Below are positions 24,647 through 35,256 of a stretch of 64,000 bases of DNA, piece by piece. Source of the stretch: Acorus gramineus (taxonomy: Eukaryota > Streptophyta > Magnoliopsida > Acorales > Acoraceae); contig JAUJYN010000037.1 of the NCBI GenBank assembly GCA_030737835.1, positions 691,547-755,546 of the forward strand. The letters run 5' to 3'. A model generated the notes under the pieces. That model was not told where the DNA came from. It searched no databases and saw nothing but the letters and a program-made list of their open reading frames with translations. Each line of letters begins with the position of its first letter. The first letter of the stretch is position 1. Both the position numbers and the translations under genes were made by a program.

Positions 24647-25087
24647 ATGACCATCTCCTTCACTGACAAGGACCTCCCTGATCGAAGGCTGCGAGTATAT
24701 CCCCTCCATGTTCGTGGGCGGCTCCAAGCCATCCCGCTAAACAACATCTTCATCGATCCAGGATCAGAGATGAATATCATGACTTGTTCTACCTACCAAG
24801 AAATGCCTAGGCAAGGTCGCCCCTTTGTTCAACCGGTACACTCCACTATCCAGGCTTTCAACCATTCCGGAAAGACCATCTACGGTCCCGGGATATTCGA
24901 ACTGGCCATTGGTCCCCTAATTTGCGAGATGGAGTGTTTCGTAGCTAACATCCACACGAGATACCCTCTGATGCTAGGGCGTCCATGGCTAGACAGCATC
25001 CAGGCCATCTGCTCCCCAAGACATCAATGTCTCCGACTATCATTCATGGGCCACATACTGACCATCTGGGGGGAAGCAAGCCTCTGA
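24647..25087 (+). pseudogene. B2 protease domain 1 (retropepsin-like, DPG active site)
   Basis: The open stretch has the layout of an Ogre-type retropepsin. The presumed active-site loop is IFIDPGSEMNIM at 24749-24784, then a flap-like region (IQAFNHSGKTIYGPG) and ...RYPLMLGRPWLDSIQAI, ending in LTIWGEASL. Retropepsins have D-T/S-G, and Ogre relatives often have D-N-G. Here both B copies read D-P-G (B1 at 45724), so catalytic ability is doubtful or altered. The frame ends at TGA (25085-25087), where B1 has an Arg codon. A second protease domain follows at once. Confidence 0.75.
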
Positions 25088-25229
25088 TACAAGAACGAAG
25101 ACAACTGGGTACTGCATAATATGTTCACATTCACCGTACATCCAGGAGCTGAATCCAAAGATGACAGTTCGCCTGGATCACCCCGCAACGGTTTATGTCC
25201 AGTTGAAGGACCAGTTGGGCCATGAATTC

Positions 25230-25872
25230 AGCTAACAGCAACATGGGTCCCAACCATTGCTTTCCTACCCGACGAGGTTGCACCAGTTGGAGTACGCTCA
25301 GCACCCCTTATGATTACTACAAGCCTCAGAGGGAGAGAATTCTGACACATCTTGGTGGACACCGGGGCAGAAACCAATGCCCTGATCTACTTAGCCTACA
25401 ACAAGATCAAAAGCCGGACCTACAAGCTGCAGTCGACAGACGAATTCATCTTCGCTTTCGATAACACACGGAGAGGCGTCTGCGGATTGGTGACACTTCC
25501 TCTAAGAATTTGTCTAGTCTCCACCATAGTCAATTGCATGGTGATGGACATCAGGTCACTACATCCCCTAATTGTCAGAAGGACCTGGTTCGACGGTATC
25601 GAAGTTGTCTCGTCAACCCGGCACCAATGCCTCCGCTTCCCGTATCATGGAGAAGTGGTATCTGTCTGAGGAGAGGCACGCTTCAATGGAGCACGAGTCC
25701 GCAACTGGACCATCTGTGCCATGCACATCAAATGGGAGAAGTACTCATACGGGATGAAGAATTACTCGCCCGAAGATATGCTCGGCCAAGGGCAAAAACC
25801 CAAGAGGACAAGAGAAGAAGAAGGAGCCGAACCTGCAGAACCTCCACCAGAGATGAGTCGGCCCACAAAGGC
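25230..25872 (+). pseudogene. B2 protease domain 2 (retropepsin-like, DTG active site)
   Basis: A second protease-like domain in the same order follows domain 1: HILVDTGAETNALIY (25343-25390), a DEFIFAFDNTRRG flap-like part, then NCMVMDIRS...RRTWFDGIEVVSS and VVSV.GEARFNGARV. It parallels domain 1 position by position, including the closing 'I/V-S/T-V/I-W-G-E-A' signature. It keeps the canonical D-T-G. A TGA at 25667-25669 replaces a Trp codon that is intact in B1 (49551). Frames change between domains 1 and 2 in this copy. Confidence 0.75.
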
Positions 25873-25944
25873 TAGCTGACTCAAAGAAATGGTTCTAATC
25901 CGAGAGCCTGGAACTGATCCACTCATGTAAGCCTTCACACTTCA

Positions 25945-26330
25945 AAATCCTGTACATATTTGTTTACGTGCTTTCAAAAAAAAAACACAACAACACAAAA
26001 AGATTTGTTTATTAGCTTTCACGCTTCCAAAATCTTGTATATATTTGTTTCCCTGCTTTTCAAAAAAAATCCAAAACAAAATACAATGCTAAACAGCTTT
26101 CATTTTCAACCCCTGTACATATTTGTTTACATGCTTTCAAAATGAAAACCCAACAAAAAGATTTGTTTATCAGCTTTCTTGCTTTCCGAATCCTATACTA
26201 TACATTTGTTTCCATGCTTTCCAAAACCAAAAAAAAAAAACATCCGAACAAAAATGCTAATTAGCTTTCATTCCTCATTCATGCAAATACTTGTTTACAT
26301 GCTTTCATAAAACAAAAGAAAACCCACAAA
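25945..26330 (+). repeat. Diverged minisatellite replacing pol in B2
   Basis: About five units contain CTGTACATATTTGTTTAC followed by ATGCTTTC, an A-rich spacer and AGCTTTCA, diverged in length. The homologous array in B1 (49811-50090) is regular with a 78-bp period. It stands where reverse transcriptase and the integrase core would be expected. Confidence 0.75.
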
Positions 26331-26393
26331 CCAAAACAAAAAAGAAGAAGTTAAAGAGCCACGGACCATGTCCAGGCCTACTAGAGGAGGGTG

Positions 26394-26626
26394 GCAAGGG
26401 CATTTGAAAAGAAAGTAATGGAGAGAAGATTTAAAATTGGGGAGCTTGTACTCAAGCAAATCATGCCATCAAGGCAGCCCCACCCCAAAGGCAAGTTGTA
26501 ACCCACTTGGGAGGGAACCAATGTGATCACCCATGCCTATTCCGATGCCTACCGCCTGGTGGACGCTGAAGGAGTCAAAATCTCAGGTTCATGGAATGCA
26601 CTTTACCTAAAGAAATTCCATGCATA
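26394..26626 (+). pseudogene. Integrase C-terminal domain of B2
   Basis: The frame reads RAFEKKVMERRFKIGELVLK, then a Pro-rich linker, GKL, a stop (TAA at 26499-26501), and then TWEGTNVITHAY and WNALYLKKFHA. This is the C-terminal (DNA-binding) domain of Tat-type integrase. B1 has an intact version in which the stop is CAA. No integrase zinc finger or catalytic core precedes it. Confidence 0.75.
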
Positions 26627-28230
26627 GAAACTCTCAATACTTGAGAAATATTATTCTTCCTTCCTGTGATTTCATGTGTTTAAACCTGATGATAGAATTG
26701 CACGACTCTCAAAGATAACATGTATTTTATTTGATCTCATATATTCACCACTCATGCCACCTCCATCACAGCAGTATGATTTAGGATCTGCTTTATCTGA
26801 TAAAAGGAGAACTTGCCTACCCTGTAGACTAGGACAATTTTGTAAACCCAAAGAATCTCCCCTTATTTTCACCCCCACTCGTATCAACCCAAAGACAAAA
26901 TGAGAGATTACCTGGACCTAGCATATGTCCGAAAACTGGCTCTGGCACTATATAAACACTTCTAGAGGGGAAGCAGAAAAGAACAAGGGTGAAAAATAGA
27001 AAAGCCCCCCCCCCCCCCCCCCCCCCAAAACAAAACAAAACAAAGGCAATGAGAGGCCAAAGATCAAAACAACACCCAGACAACGAGTTAAACTCTCTAC
27101 TTTAGCAGGCATGAACGCCTTTACGCACAGTATATGCTGAACAAAAGGCTATACTAGTACACATAACACATCCAAGCAAACGGATTGTACTCTCCACTCA
27201 AAATATGGGTATACGCCCAGCGGGCTGTACTCTCCACCCAAATAAAGAAGTGGTAAAAAGAAGAAAGCCAGAGGGACCTAGGAAGTAAAGACATATGCTA
27301 GACTGGGACAATTCTAAAATATTGCCCCAAAGGAAGATATTACTCTTACCCCATTCACCCCCCACCCTTTTATTTCTTGCTATGGAGTTGGAATTGAACT
27401 ATGTCTACTTGAAAAGGCGAAATCTCAACCAAAGATAAACCTTTTTCCTATGTTTACAACAGCACACACTCACATGAGTTCACTTAAAACACTTGCCTAT
27501 CTAAAGGAAGCTTGCTTGACTTAAATCTTGGTGCATTCATGGATTTCCCAGCATGTTTAGAATAATATGATCAAGCATTTGAGAAACATGAACTTGAGGA
27601 ATTGAACACCTAAAAGCCAACACCCTTCAAATACAATCCTGGTTTGGATATGGGTGACCACAAGGGCCCCTCTTCAGGGACTTGAGGGCATCTTTTACTT
27701 TAGAAAGTGGGAAACACTGCCCTCTTACATGAAAAAAACTTTTGAAGAACTAAAATACTCCCCTATGTCTCTTACACTTATGCATAAAGTTGTATTTTCC
27801 TTTTGCAAAACATTTAGGCACTCAATTTTTCCAAAATGCCACAATTAACTCCCATGCCAAAAGAAAATTGCCCCTATTACTTTCATTTCATACCCTTCAA
27901 CACACATTTGAGAAAGAAAAATTGCCTCACTCTCATACACACTTGAGAGTCTCTTTTATTCTGACAAAATCATACTCAGAGTCATCTAGGCTCCCTCCTT
28001 TTTTAATGCCGAGCATGGTCTCTCGCACTTTTTTTTATTTACCTTAGATGGGTTGTAGCCCTTGACAATTTGAACAAGAAGGACTCGAAAGTCAGTGCAG
28101 GGGTGCAATCCGGACAGATTTAACACTTGGTCCATGGAATGAATCTTTTTACAGGTTTTTGAAGGTTGAACAATTACCCACAAGACTCCCGGCAATGACA
28201 GCAAGACAGTGGAATCAGCAAAACTGTCCT
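26627..28230. other. Conserved non-coding region of B2
   Basis: No protein domain is visible. It is homologous throughout to B1 50346-51857, so it belongs to the family. It includes a TATA-like CTATATAAAC at 26946-26955, a C homopolymer of about 20 bases near 27006-27026, and a doubled GTACTCTCCAC(C/T)CAAA motif near 27187 and 27228. Such a block between integrase and an extra gene could contain the 3' end of the antisense transcript. Confidence 0.5.
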
Positions 28231-28235
28231 AGGCA

Positions 28236-28412
28236 AGGGGCGGCTAAACCCGACTAGCCGCCTGCCACCAGACGGCTAAAATCGATTAGCTGTCACCCTA
28301 CAAGTAAATTTTGCCAGTCCTGGGGTGGCTAAACACAACTAGCCGCCCCTCACTGGGTAGCTAAACACAACTAGCTGCCCCTCACTGAGCGGCTAAACAC
28401 AACTAGCCGCCC
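28236..28412. repeat. Array of five GGCGGCTA/TAGCCGCC hairpins
   Basis: Five inverted-repeat units lie at about 28237-28262, 28271-28293, 28321-28348, 28354-28380 and 28386-28412. The consensus is an 8-bp stem GGCGGCTA...TAGCCGCC with a 7-9 base loop (often AACACAAC), separated by CCTCACTG-type spacers. Unit 2 has GACGGCTA paired with TAGCTGTC, and unit 4 has GGTAGCTA paired with TAGCTGCC, so several changes keep pairing. The same hairpin recurs in the B LTRs and at 40625-40735. Confidence 0.8.
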
Positions 28413-28904
28413 CTCACCTGCTGCTCAACCTGCACTGTCAGTCCAATTTTAATCAACTCTTCAAATCTCCAATACCTATTAAGAGCATTTCTTTCCGAAA
28501 AACCTGTACATACACATTCCATATGTATATATATTTACAAAACCTGTATAAATACGATTAAAAAATGACTGTATTTCAAAACCATACACCCATCCATACA
28601 TCAACTCATGCATCAAAACCTTAAAACACATAAACCTTTTTCAAAACTAAACACCCGTGTTTAAATTCATAGACCATGCATGAAAATGTATAAAATTATC
28701 CCTAAAACATAAAACTAGACATAAAAGAGAGTTTTTATAAAGAAAACAAAAGATAGGTCCACTAAGAGCTCCAACTCCGAGTATCTTGGGCCATGCATCA
28801 TCAGAACAATCACCTGAGCCAAAAGAAAAGAAGAAAAGCATGAATTCATTGTCATACACACAATTCTTCTGCCCAAAACCAAGATAAGCATTACCTCGGT
28901 GTAT

Positions 28905-29865
28905 CATCGTCCACGGGAGGCTGGGTCAAAGGAGGAGCATCCTGGCCTGGCTGAGGAGGTGGTAGCTGAGGAGAAGAATGAACTTCTAGAGCGTTCAGAG
29001 CAGCAGGAGTCTCCCTCACCGAAGAAGTAGCCCTCGCGTATCTCCCACGGCTCTGAGTCACCAAATGACGAGAGGCCGACTAAAGGTGTCCCCCGTAGCA
29101 AAAGAAGCCGAGATAGAGTGCTCATGCTCGAGAGGAAGAAGGTCAAGATCCGCCTCTGTCATAGACCCTCCCACCAACCAGCTTCCCCCTCATGGTTGCC
29201 TCCTAGAGGTGGACTTGCTGCATATCCTGATCTATTCTCTCCAACCTCTGACAAAGCCAACTCTCCATGCTCCTGGATTAGTCCTCGACCACCCTCAACC
29301 TTTCTTCTAGCTCCCGTGCCCTCACCTCCGAGACTCTAAGAGCTTCCCGATCCCTGCCCCCGGCCGCCTGAAGAGAAAGAACCTGGTCTCCCATCAATCC
29401 CCCAGGAACACCGGCCGACGCCTACAACTTCAACACTCTAGCCTGGAGGGAGTCTCTCTCACGGCCCAGAATGGAAGACTCCTCCTCCCTCAGTACGATG
29501 CGGGACCGCAGCTGGTCCATCTCCCCCTCTCTTAGAGCTCTCTCGGTCCGCAATAGGTCCACCTCATCCTCGGCCTTCTCCCTCGCCTGATAAAGCTCCA
29601 TCCGGGTAGCTAGAAGCTCACTCCGGGTCATGCTCAGCTCAATCATCAACTCAAGCTCTCAATCGGCGGCATTGGACGGAGGAGCAGAGGAGGAAGAAGC
29701 GCCATCAGCTCTTGCTCTCGACAGAGCATCCACCTGAGCCTCAAGGACCCGAACCTGGTCCTGCAAGCGTCGCCTCTGCACCCGCAGCCCTTCTACCTGC
29801 CCAGCCCGTGCCCAGAGGTGCTCGTTGGCAGTCTCAAGCTTCTTCTCCAACTCATTCAGCTCAAC
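28905..29865 (-). pseudogene. Coiled-coil exon of the antisense gene
   Basis: After acceptor TTTTGTAG the frame reads VELNELEKKLETANEHLWA and long heptad-like stretches (RRRLQDQVRVLEAQVDALSR; ALREGEMDQLRSRIVLREEE), broken by a Ser/Ala-rich linker. Leu, Glu and Arg dominate, so a long coiled coil for self-association is likely. Stops occur near 29658 (TGA) and 29422 (TAG). The 3' end of the gene is uncertain; nothing recognisable follows below about 28905. Confidence 0.65.
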
Positions 29866-29939
29866 CTACAAAAGAAAGCATCCTTTAGAACACAAAGAGA
29901 AGAAGCAAGGAGAGAAAAGAGAAAGTTTTTTTTTCTTAC

Positions 29940-30295
29940 ATAGGCGTCCGGTATCTCCTCCTCCATAGTCTCGAGGATGTCGACATATTCCTAGCGGAAC
30001 CAGGCCATGTACTCTTGCTATAGACCACCTCGGGGCGACACTCAACCAAAGTCCCCCTCTCGACCCATCCTCGCACATACACTGCATAGTTCCTCGGGAG
30101 GTTCGTGTCCCGAGGAATTCCGGCCACCTGGATTGGAGGATGCTTTGGGAGAGGATCGAGCACCCACTGATGGTACCCTAGCTGGCAGACTACCCGGCTA
30201 ATCGCATGAAAGACCACCTCATTGAAGAAGATCAGCTAGATGTTCCGTGACAGATCCTTCTGGACCACCTCCTCCGCATAAGGCCTCTAGGTCAT
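29940..30295 (-). pseudogene. PMD gene, exon beyond the C insertion
   Basis: After acceptor TTTTTGTAG the frame reads ...RPYAEEVVQKDLSRNI, FFNEVVFHAISRVVCQLGYH, QWVLDPLPKHPP and VYVRGWVERGTLVE, up to a donor CTAT/GTAAG at 29940/29939. Three in-frame TAG codons (complements of 30287-30289, 30236-30238 and 29991-29993) interrupt it. All are where a Gln codon CAG is the simplest ancestor. Confidence 0.7.
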
Positions 30296-30329
30296 CTACA
30301 AAAAAATACCACAGAATAAAGAAGAGAGC

Positions 30330-31761
30330 TGATAAGCGTATTATTTGCACATTTAATCCCCGTAATTAGTTTTCTATTCCTAATTTTATGTGTAATAATG
30401 ACTAATATTCAGAATTTATTTGTTATTGCAGGTAATTGAGATAAATGATGATTATCAATGCAAAATATTCTATAAAGCATTTAAAGATATGAAGGAGAAT
30501 CAAGAGGATTCTTGAAGATCCAAAATTATGCTAGATAAAGATTTGGTGAAAAGAGAATCAAAAATCAAAATCCAATCAAATATTCTTCAAATCAATGTTA
30601 AAACCGTCCCACTATTTTGACCATAACTTTTGCCTCAAATATCGTATTTTGGCCCAAATATGGCGTTGGAAAGATATTTTCAAGATCTACAAATCAATGT
30701 TTCATGAATATTTTGCAATTCCACCTTATTAGGGGTCAAAAATTCATCCGAAGATTCTGCAGAAAATTAATGACGGGAATGAAAGATTTTACCTGCTAAA
30801 ATTGTCAAATATTCATATGAGGAAGGTTGATGGCCAATCTTAACCATCCAATTCATTGCAAATCAATGGTCAAGATTCAAGGCTGGAGGCTATAAAAGGA
30901 ACACATATGAAGCCAAGAAAAAGAATAAAAGGAGGCAAAGGGACAACCAAAGGAGAAGAAAGATTCAAGAGTTTTGCTTTGTTTTTGTTTTTCTTTTCAT
31001 CTCATATCTTTGGATGTTTGTATATATTTAGATCTGAATTTTAATATTACTTTAGTATTTTTATTTTCAAGAATTTTTCAATAATATGATGTCTTTTATT
31101 TTTTATTTAGTTTGATCATGTTTTCTAGTAGCTAAATCTTCAACTAGGGTTGAAGATGAAACCATGCAATGCTAGTTTAGGATTTTATATTTAGATCTGA
31201 ATTCTCCATATTGTTTGCTTTATTGAATATCAATCTCTCCTTCAATTCTCTTTTGAAACCTTTCATGTGAATTTCTTATTACCTTCTTCAAAAATCTCTT
31301 GTATTTGATTTGATAAAATATGCTTTGATTAGGTTCTCTGATATTTTATGCTCTTCTTAACAAGTTGAATATTGAGTTGGTAGATTTTATAAAGGGAAGG
31401 GAGATAGATCATTTTATGAAATAATTAATATGATTTTAAATATTTAATTTCCGATTGGTATTTGACTAACGTCAATATTGATTGAGTTATATGGTGGAGT
31501 TTCACATTTGAATATAACCCCTAAATTGGTATTGCATGGTGGATTCTAAAACCCTAGTTATCTTTTTATATTAATATTCATTTTTAAAAAAAATAAAAAA
31601 AATAAACCTTCATCAATCTTCCTGTCTAATTCGATTAGTTAAATCAATTAATAATTTAATTTGAACAATTCTCTGTGGGATCGACCCGTATTTGCTAGAT
31701 CTATACTTCTGTAATGATCCGTGCACTTGCGGTAATTAATAACAACTTTAATAATCAATCA
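30330..31761 (+). repeat. C 5' LTR
   Basis: It begins TGATAAGCGTATTATTTGCA and ends AATAATCAATCA. It is 1432 bp, against 1406 bp for the 3' copy. Confidence 0.93.
30891..30898 (+). promoter_or_regulatory. TATA box of C 5' LTR
   Basis: TATAAAAG follows GGCTGGAGGC. It is repeated in the 3' LTR at 37192-37199. It is a likely start-site element for C transcription. Confidence 0.7.
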
Positions 31762-31767
31762 AGTTTT

Positions 31768-31785
31768 TGGCGCCGTTGCCGGGGA
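31768..31785 (+). other. Primer-binding site of C (tRNA-Asp)
   Basis: TGGCGCCGTTGCCGGGGA is complementary to the 3' end of plant tRNA-Asp. It lies 6 bases inside the 5' LTR. Confidence 0.92.
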
Positions 31786-32614
31786 ATTGTTTCATATTAT
31801 ATTTGATGTTGATTTATCTTTCGGATTAGTTTTTTTTTCTTTACTTTTGCTGATTTTTTCTCTTCATATTTTGCAGGATATCAAGAACCTACAAGAACAC
31901 AACAAAGAATGGTGTAAGGCTTAGACCATTCTTTCTCTAAACGAGTATCCAAAAGTGTTCGAAGGCGACCCTAAGGTGAACCATTTCATCACGGCAAAAA
32001 GGTGGATTTAATTCTTCCCTCACTGTGTGTGAGTTGTGAGTATTTCATTCACCCACGAATCTTTTGCAAGTGGGTTACTTTTGGGGTTGATTGGGATTTT
32101 CGGTGTGTGCATTTTTCAATTAGCATACATTAATTAATCCATCTAAGGGTTGTCCCACATAACATAAGGTGGGGATTTCATCGCCCTTCCTTGGCCCACA
32201 AATCATCATCTTGAGCATTTGTCAAACCCATGAGCCTAATTAAAATAAGATGAAGTAGACTTGGCCCTAGGTTTTCGAGCTCAATAGGACAAGAGACGCC
32301 AAGAGATACTCCAGTGAGCCATTAACCATTTAATGATGTCTAGGAAAGTGGTTTCATAAGGTTTCTACCTTAAAGGACGTGGTTACTTAATTGAGGAACA
32401 CGCGAAAGCGTGGAAGACCCCCCACTAATCCTTTACACTTTCCTGGTTGTTGAGTGGTTGATCGTTAACTGGCAAGCTTAAGGCATATCTTGGAACAGTT
32501 AGGAGCTGTCCTTTAAGGAGGAAGATCCTCAACAACTAGATCTTTTAAAAATCATCCTCCCTCACTTAAATGTTGGTTGTGAAAGTATATTCTTGATTTG
32601 GTATATTTTGATTT
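31786..32614 (+). other. C leader
   Basis: Untranslated region between primer site and gag. It contains no recognisable domain, only short chance frames. It presumably holds the packaging signal. Confidence 0.5.
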
Positions 32615-34000
32615 ATGAGCATTTGGTCTAGGGATTCTAAAAACCGATTGATTCGTACCGATTCAACCATCACCATGGATAACACAGTAGATGTCATTCC
32701 AAAGACCTTGAAGGATTACATGTATCCATCTAGAACTACGCAACCCTCATGCATTGTGTTACCAACAACCAATGCTAACAACTTTGAGATCAAGCCTGGG
32801 ATGATTAATATGCTCCCAAAATTTGATGGATCTGAGGATCCATATCTTTTCATTAGGGAATTTGAGGAAGTTTGTTCCACTCTAAAACTTCAACAGCTAA
32901 CTGATGATTCAATCCGGTTGAGGTTAATCAACTTCTCCCTCAAAGATAATGCTAAAAAGTGGTTGTATGCTCTACCCGCAAAATCTATCACCACTTGGGA
33001 TCAATTAGTTATGATATTTTTGAAGAAGTTCTTTCCTAATCATAAAACTGCTAAGATTCGCATGAATATAAATCAATTCATTCAAAAGGAGGGAGAATCT
33101 TTATGGAGATATTTAGAGAGATTCAAGGACTTGTTGTTGCAATGTCCTCATCATGGATTTGAGGTTTGGAGATTAGTGCAAATTTTATATGAAGGTTTGA
33201 ATTACACCACAAGGACTATGGTTGAATCAATGTGTAGTGGTGAATTTACCAATAAAAATGAAACTGAAGCATGGGCATTTTTGGAAGAAGTAGCTGAAAA
33301 ATCCATGCAATGGGAGACAATTAGAGAGCCTGAGAAACCCATGCCTTCTAAGGGAGGTATTCATTCCATTGATAGTAGCTTTGAGTCTGAAGCCAAGTTT
33401 GCATCTCTCATTCGTAGAGTAGAGGCCCTAGAGATGAAACCAAATCATGATTCTGTTAATCAAGTCTCCACCTCCAACTCTACTATTGTCTGCATTTTAT
33501 GTAAATCTTCAAATCACCTAGCGGAAGACTGTCCTTCCCTGTCATCCCACAAGGAAAGTTGGGCCGAACATGCCAATAGCTTACAGTGGAGGAAAAATGA
33601 CCCATATGCTCAAACTTATAATCCTGGATGGAGGAATCATCCAAATCTGTCGTGGACTCAAGGCCCACACCAGGGAGGCCCACAGGGACCTCCTCAAGCT
33701 CCCATGTATCCTAGACCAAACACAGGACCCATTCCTACTCCATTTCCTCCGCCTGGGTTTCAAACAGAAAATGAGAAGAAGTTCTCTTCCTTTGAGAAAG
33801 GATTAGATGTTCTTATGAAGTCCACTCAAAATCTAACTCAATCATCCTCCCAGATGTCTGCCACTTTGAATCAATTTATGCAATCTACAGGGCAAATCCT
33901 TCAATCCACCACACAGGCAATCTCCCGTCTCGAGATTCAAGTTGGTCAATTGGCCACCACCATGATGAGAGAGAGAAAGGAAAATTTCCTAGTCAACCTG
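32615..34000 (+). CDS. gag: Gag of element C
   Basis: The frame opens at 32615; an in-frame ATG at 32675 (MDNTVDVIPKTL) is the better-supported start by family comparison. Residues 67-235 are the gag core: LPKFDGSEDPYLFIREFEEV, DNAKKWLYALPA, WDQLVMIFLKKFFP, ESLWRYLERFKDLL and LYEGLNY. Residues 293-306 (CILCKSSNHLAEDC) are a CCHC zinc knuckle. A Pro-rich stretch and a Gln/Ser-rich region with heptad character follow. Near 33980 the frame shifts by a single base: beyond it the Gag frame runs out at 34288 with no similarity, and the real continuation lies in the protease frame. The product would bind RNA and assemble particles. Confidence 0.88.
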
Positions 34001-34104
34001 AGCCTAACCCTAGAGGACCCATTCTTCAAGGACAAATCCAAGATTCTTCTAGTAACCAGTCCAACCAGGTTAATGCAATCACTACTCTTAGGTCTGGTAG
34101 ACAA

Positions 34105-35256
34105 GTGGACAACAAGGTTATTATGCCTAATAATGATGTTGAAGATGATAAGGACAAGCCCAAATTTATTCATGAGGACCCAGATTCTGAACCCATCCCT
34201 CCTAGCCCATCCATCCCAGAGAAAGCAAAGCCCAATGATTCTCCTGGGAGAATTTATGTTCCCAAGGCCCCATATCCTCAGCGATTAGGTTCAACTAAGA
34301 AATCTACCCAGCTAGATAAAATTTTAGAAGTGTTTAAGCAAGTTCGCGTGAACATTCCGCTCCTAGATGCTATCCAACAAGTACCAGCATATGCTAAATT
34401 TTTGAAGGACTTATGCACCCAAAAGAGGACCAACAATGTACCCAAGAAAGCTTTCCTAGCATCCCATGTAAGCTCCATTCTTTCATGTGAAACTCCAATC
34501 AAGTATAAGGACCCAGGTTGTCCCACCATTTCATGTGTGATTGGAGACACCCGTATTGATCGAGCTTTGCTAGACTTAGGTGCGAGTGTAAATCTGCTGC
34601 CCTATTCAGTGTACAAACAGTTAGGCATAGGAGAATTGAGGCCTACCCCAGTGACCTTACAATTAGCAGATCGATCTGTGAAAATTCCTAAAGGTGTCAT
34701 TGAGGATGTCCTGATTAAGGTTGGGGATTTCATCTTTCCTGTTGACTTTATAGTTTTAGAAACCCAACCTGTTCTTAACCCAAAGGGGCAAATTCCTGTA
34801 ATTTTAGGCAGACCATTTCTGGCTACATCTAATGCTTTGATTAACTGTCGAAATGGATTGATGAAATTATCTTTTGGAAATATGACAGTTGACCTAAATA
34901 TCTTCCACATTGGAAAACAACCAGGAGATTATAATGATGAATTAGAGGATGTAAATTCTATTGAAGAAATAATTGAAGATTTGAAACATCATTCTATGAG
35001 CACGAAAGATCCTTTAGAGTTTTGCCTTGCCCACTTTGGAGAAAATTTTGATACGATCTTGGAAGTAAATGCTCTCCTAGATTCAGAAACAACCATCCCA
35101 TTTAATAAGTGGCAACCAAAGTCTGAGCCCCCTCCTCTGTCACCACCCTTTCCTTCCATTGATGAGCCTCCCAAGCTAGAACTTAAACCATTTTTGGAGT
35201 TACCGCTGGAGAAAATGGAGGTCATTCACCTCCATGATTCCATCTATCAAGATTAA
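34105..35256 (+). CDS. Protease of element C
   Basis: The open frame (the first ATG at 34105 is not necessarily the start) follows the gag frame after a one-base shift, in a region with the family hallmark NAITTLRSGRQVDNK just upstream. Near residue 157 is the active-site loop LLDLGASVNLLPYSVY (D-L-G in this lineage). Next come PTPVTLQLADRSVKIPKG, FIFPVDFIVLETQP and IPVILGRPFLATSNALI, the retropepsin C-terminal signature. The frame ends about 70 residues later at the point where reverse transcriptase would normally start (KLELKPF...), followed by a stop. The polymerase is therefore lost cleanly, not eroded in place. Confidence 0.88.
   Translation: MDNKVIMPNNDVEDDKDKPKFIHEDPDSEPIPPSPSIPEKAKPNDSPGRIYVPKAPYPQRLGSTKKSTQLDKILEVFKQVRVNIPLLDAIQQVPAYAKFLKDLCTQKRTNNVPKKAFLASHVSSILSCETPIKYKDPGCPTISCVIGDTRIDRALLDLGASVNLLPYSVYKQLGIGELRPTPVTLQLADRSVKIPKGVIEDVLIKVGDFIFPVDFIVLETQPVLNPKGQIPVILGRPFLATSNALINCRNGLMKLSFGNMTVDLNIFHIGKQPGDYNDELEDVNSIEEIIEDLKHHSMSTKDPLEFCLAHFGENFDTILEVNALLDSETTIPFNKWQPKSEPPPLSPPFPSIDEPPKLELKPFLELPLEKMEVIHLHDSIYQD

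Noticed and set aside
28647..28907. An 86-codon minus-strand frame that could be a further exon of the antisense gene
   Set aside because: No recognisable domain and no clear acceptor in phase; it may be 3' untranslated sequence.
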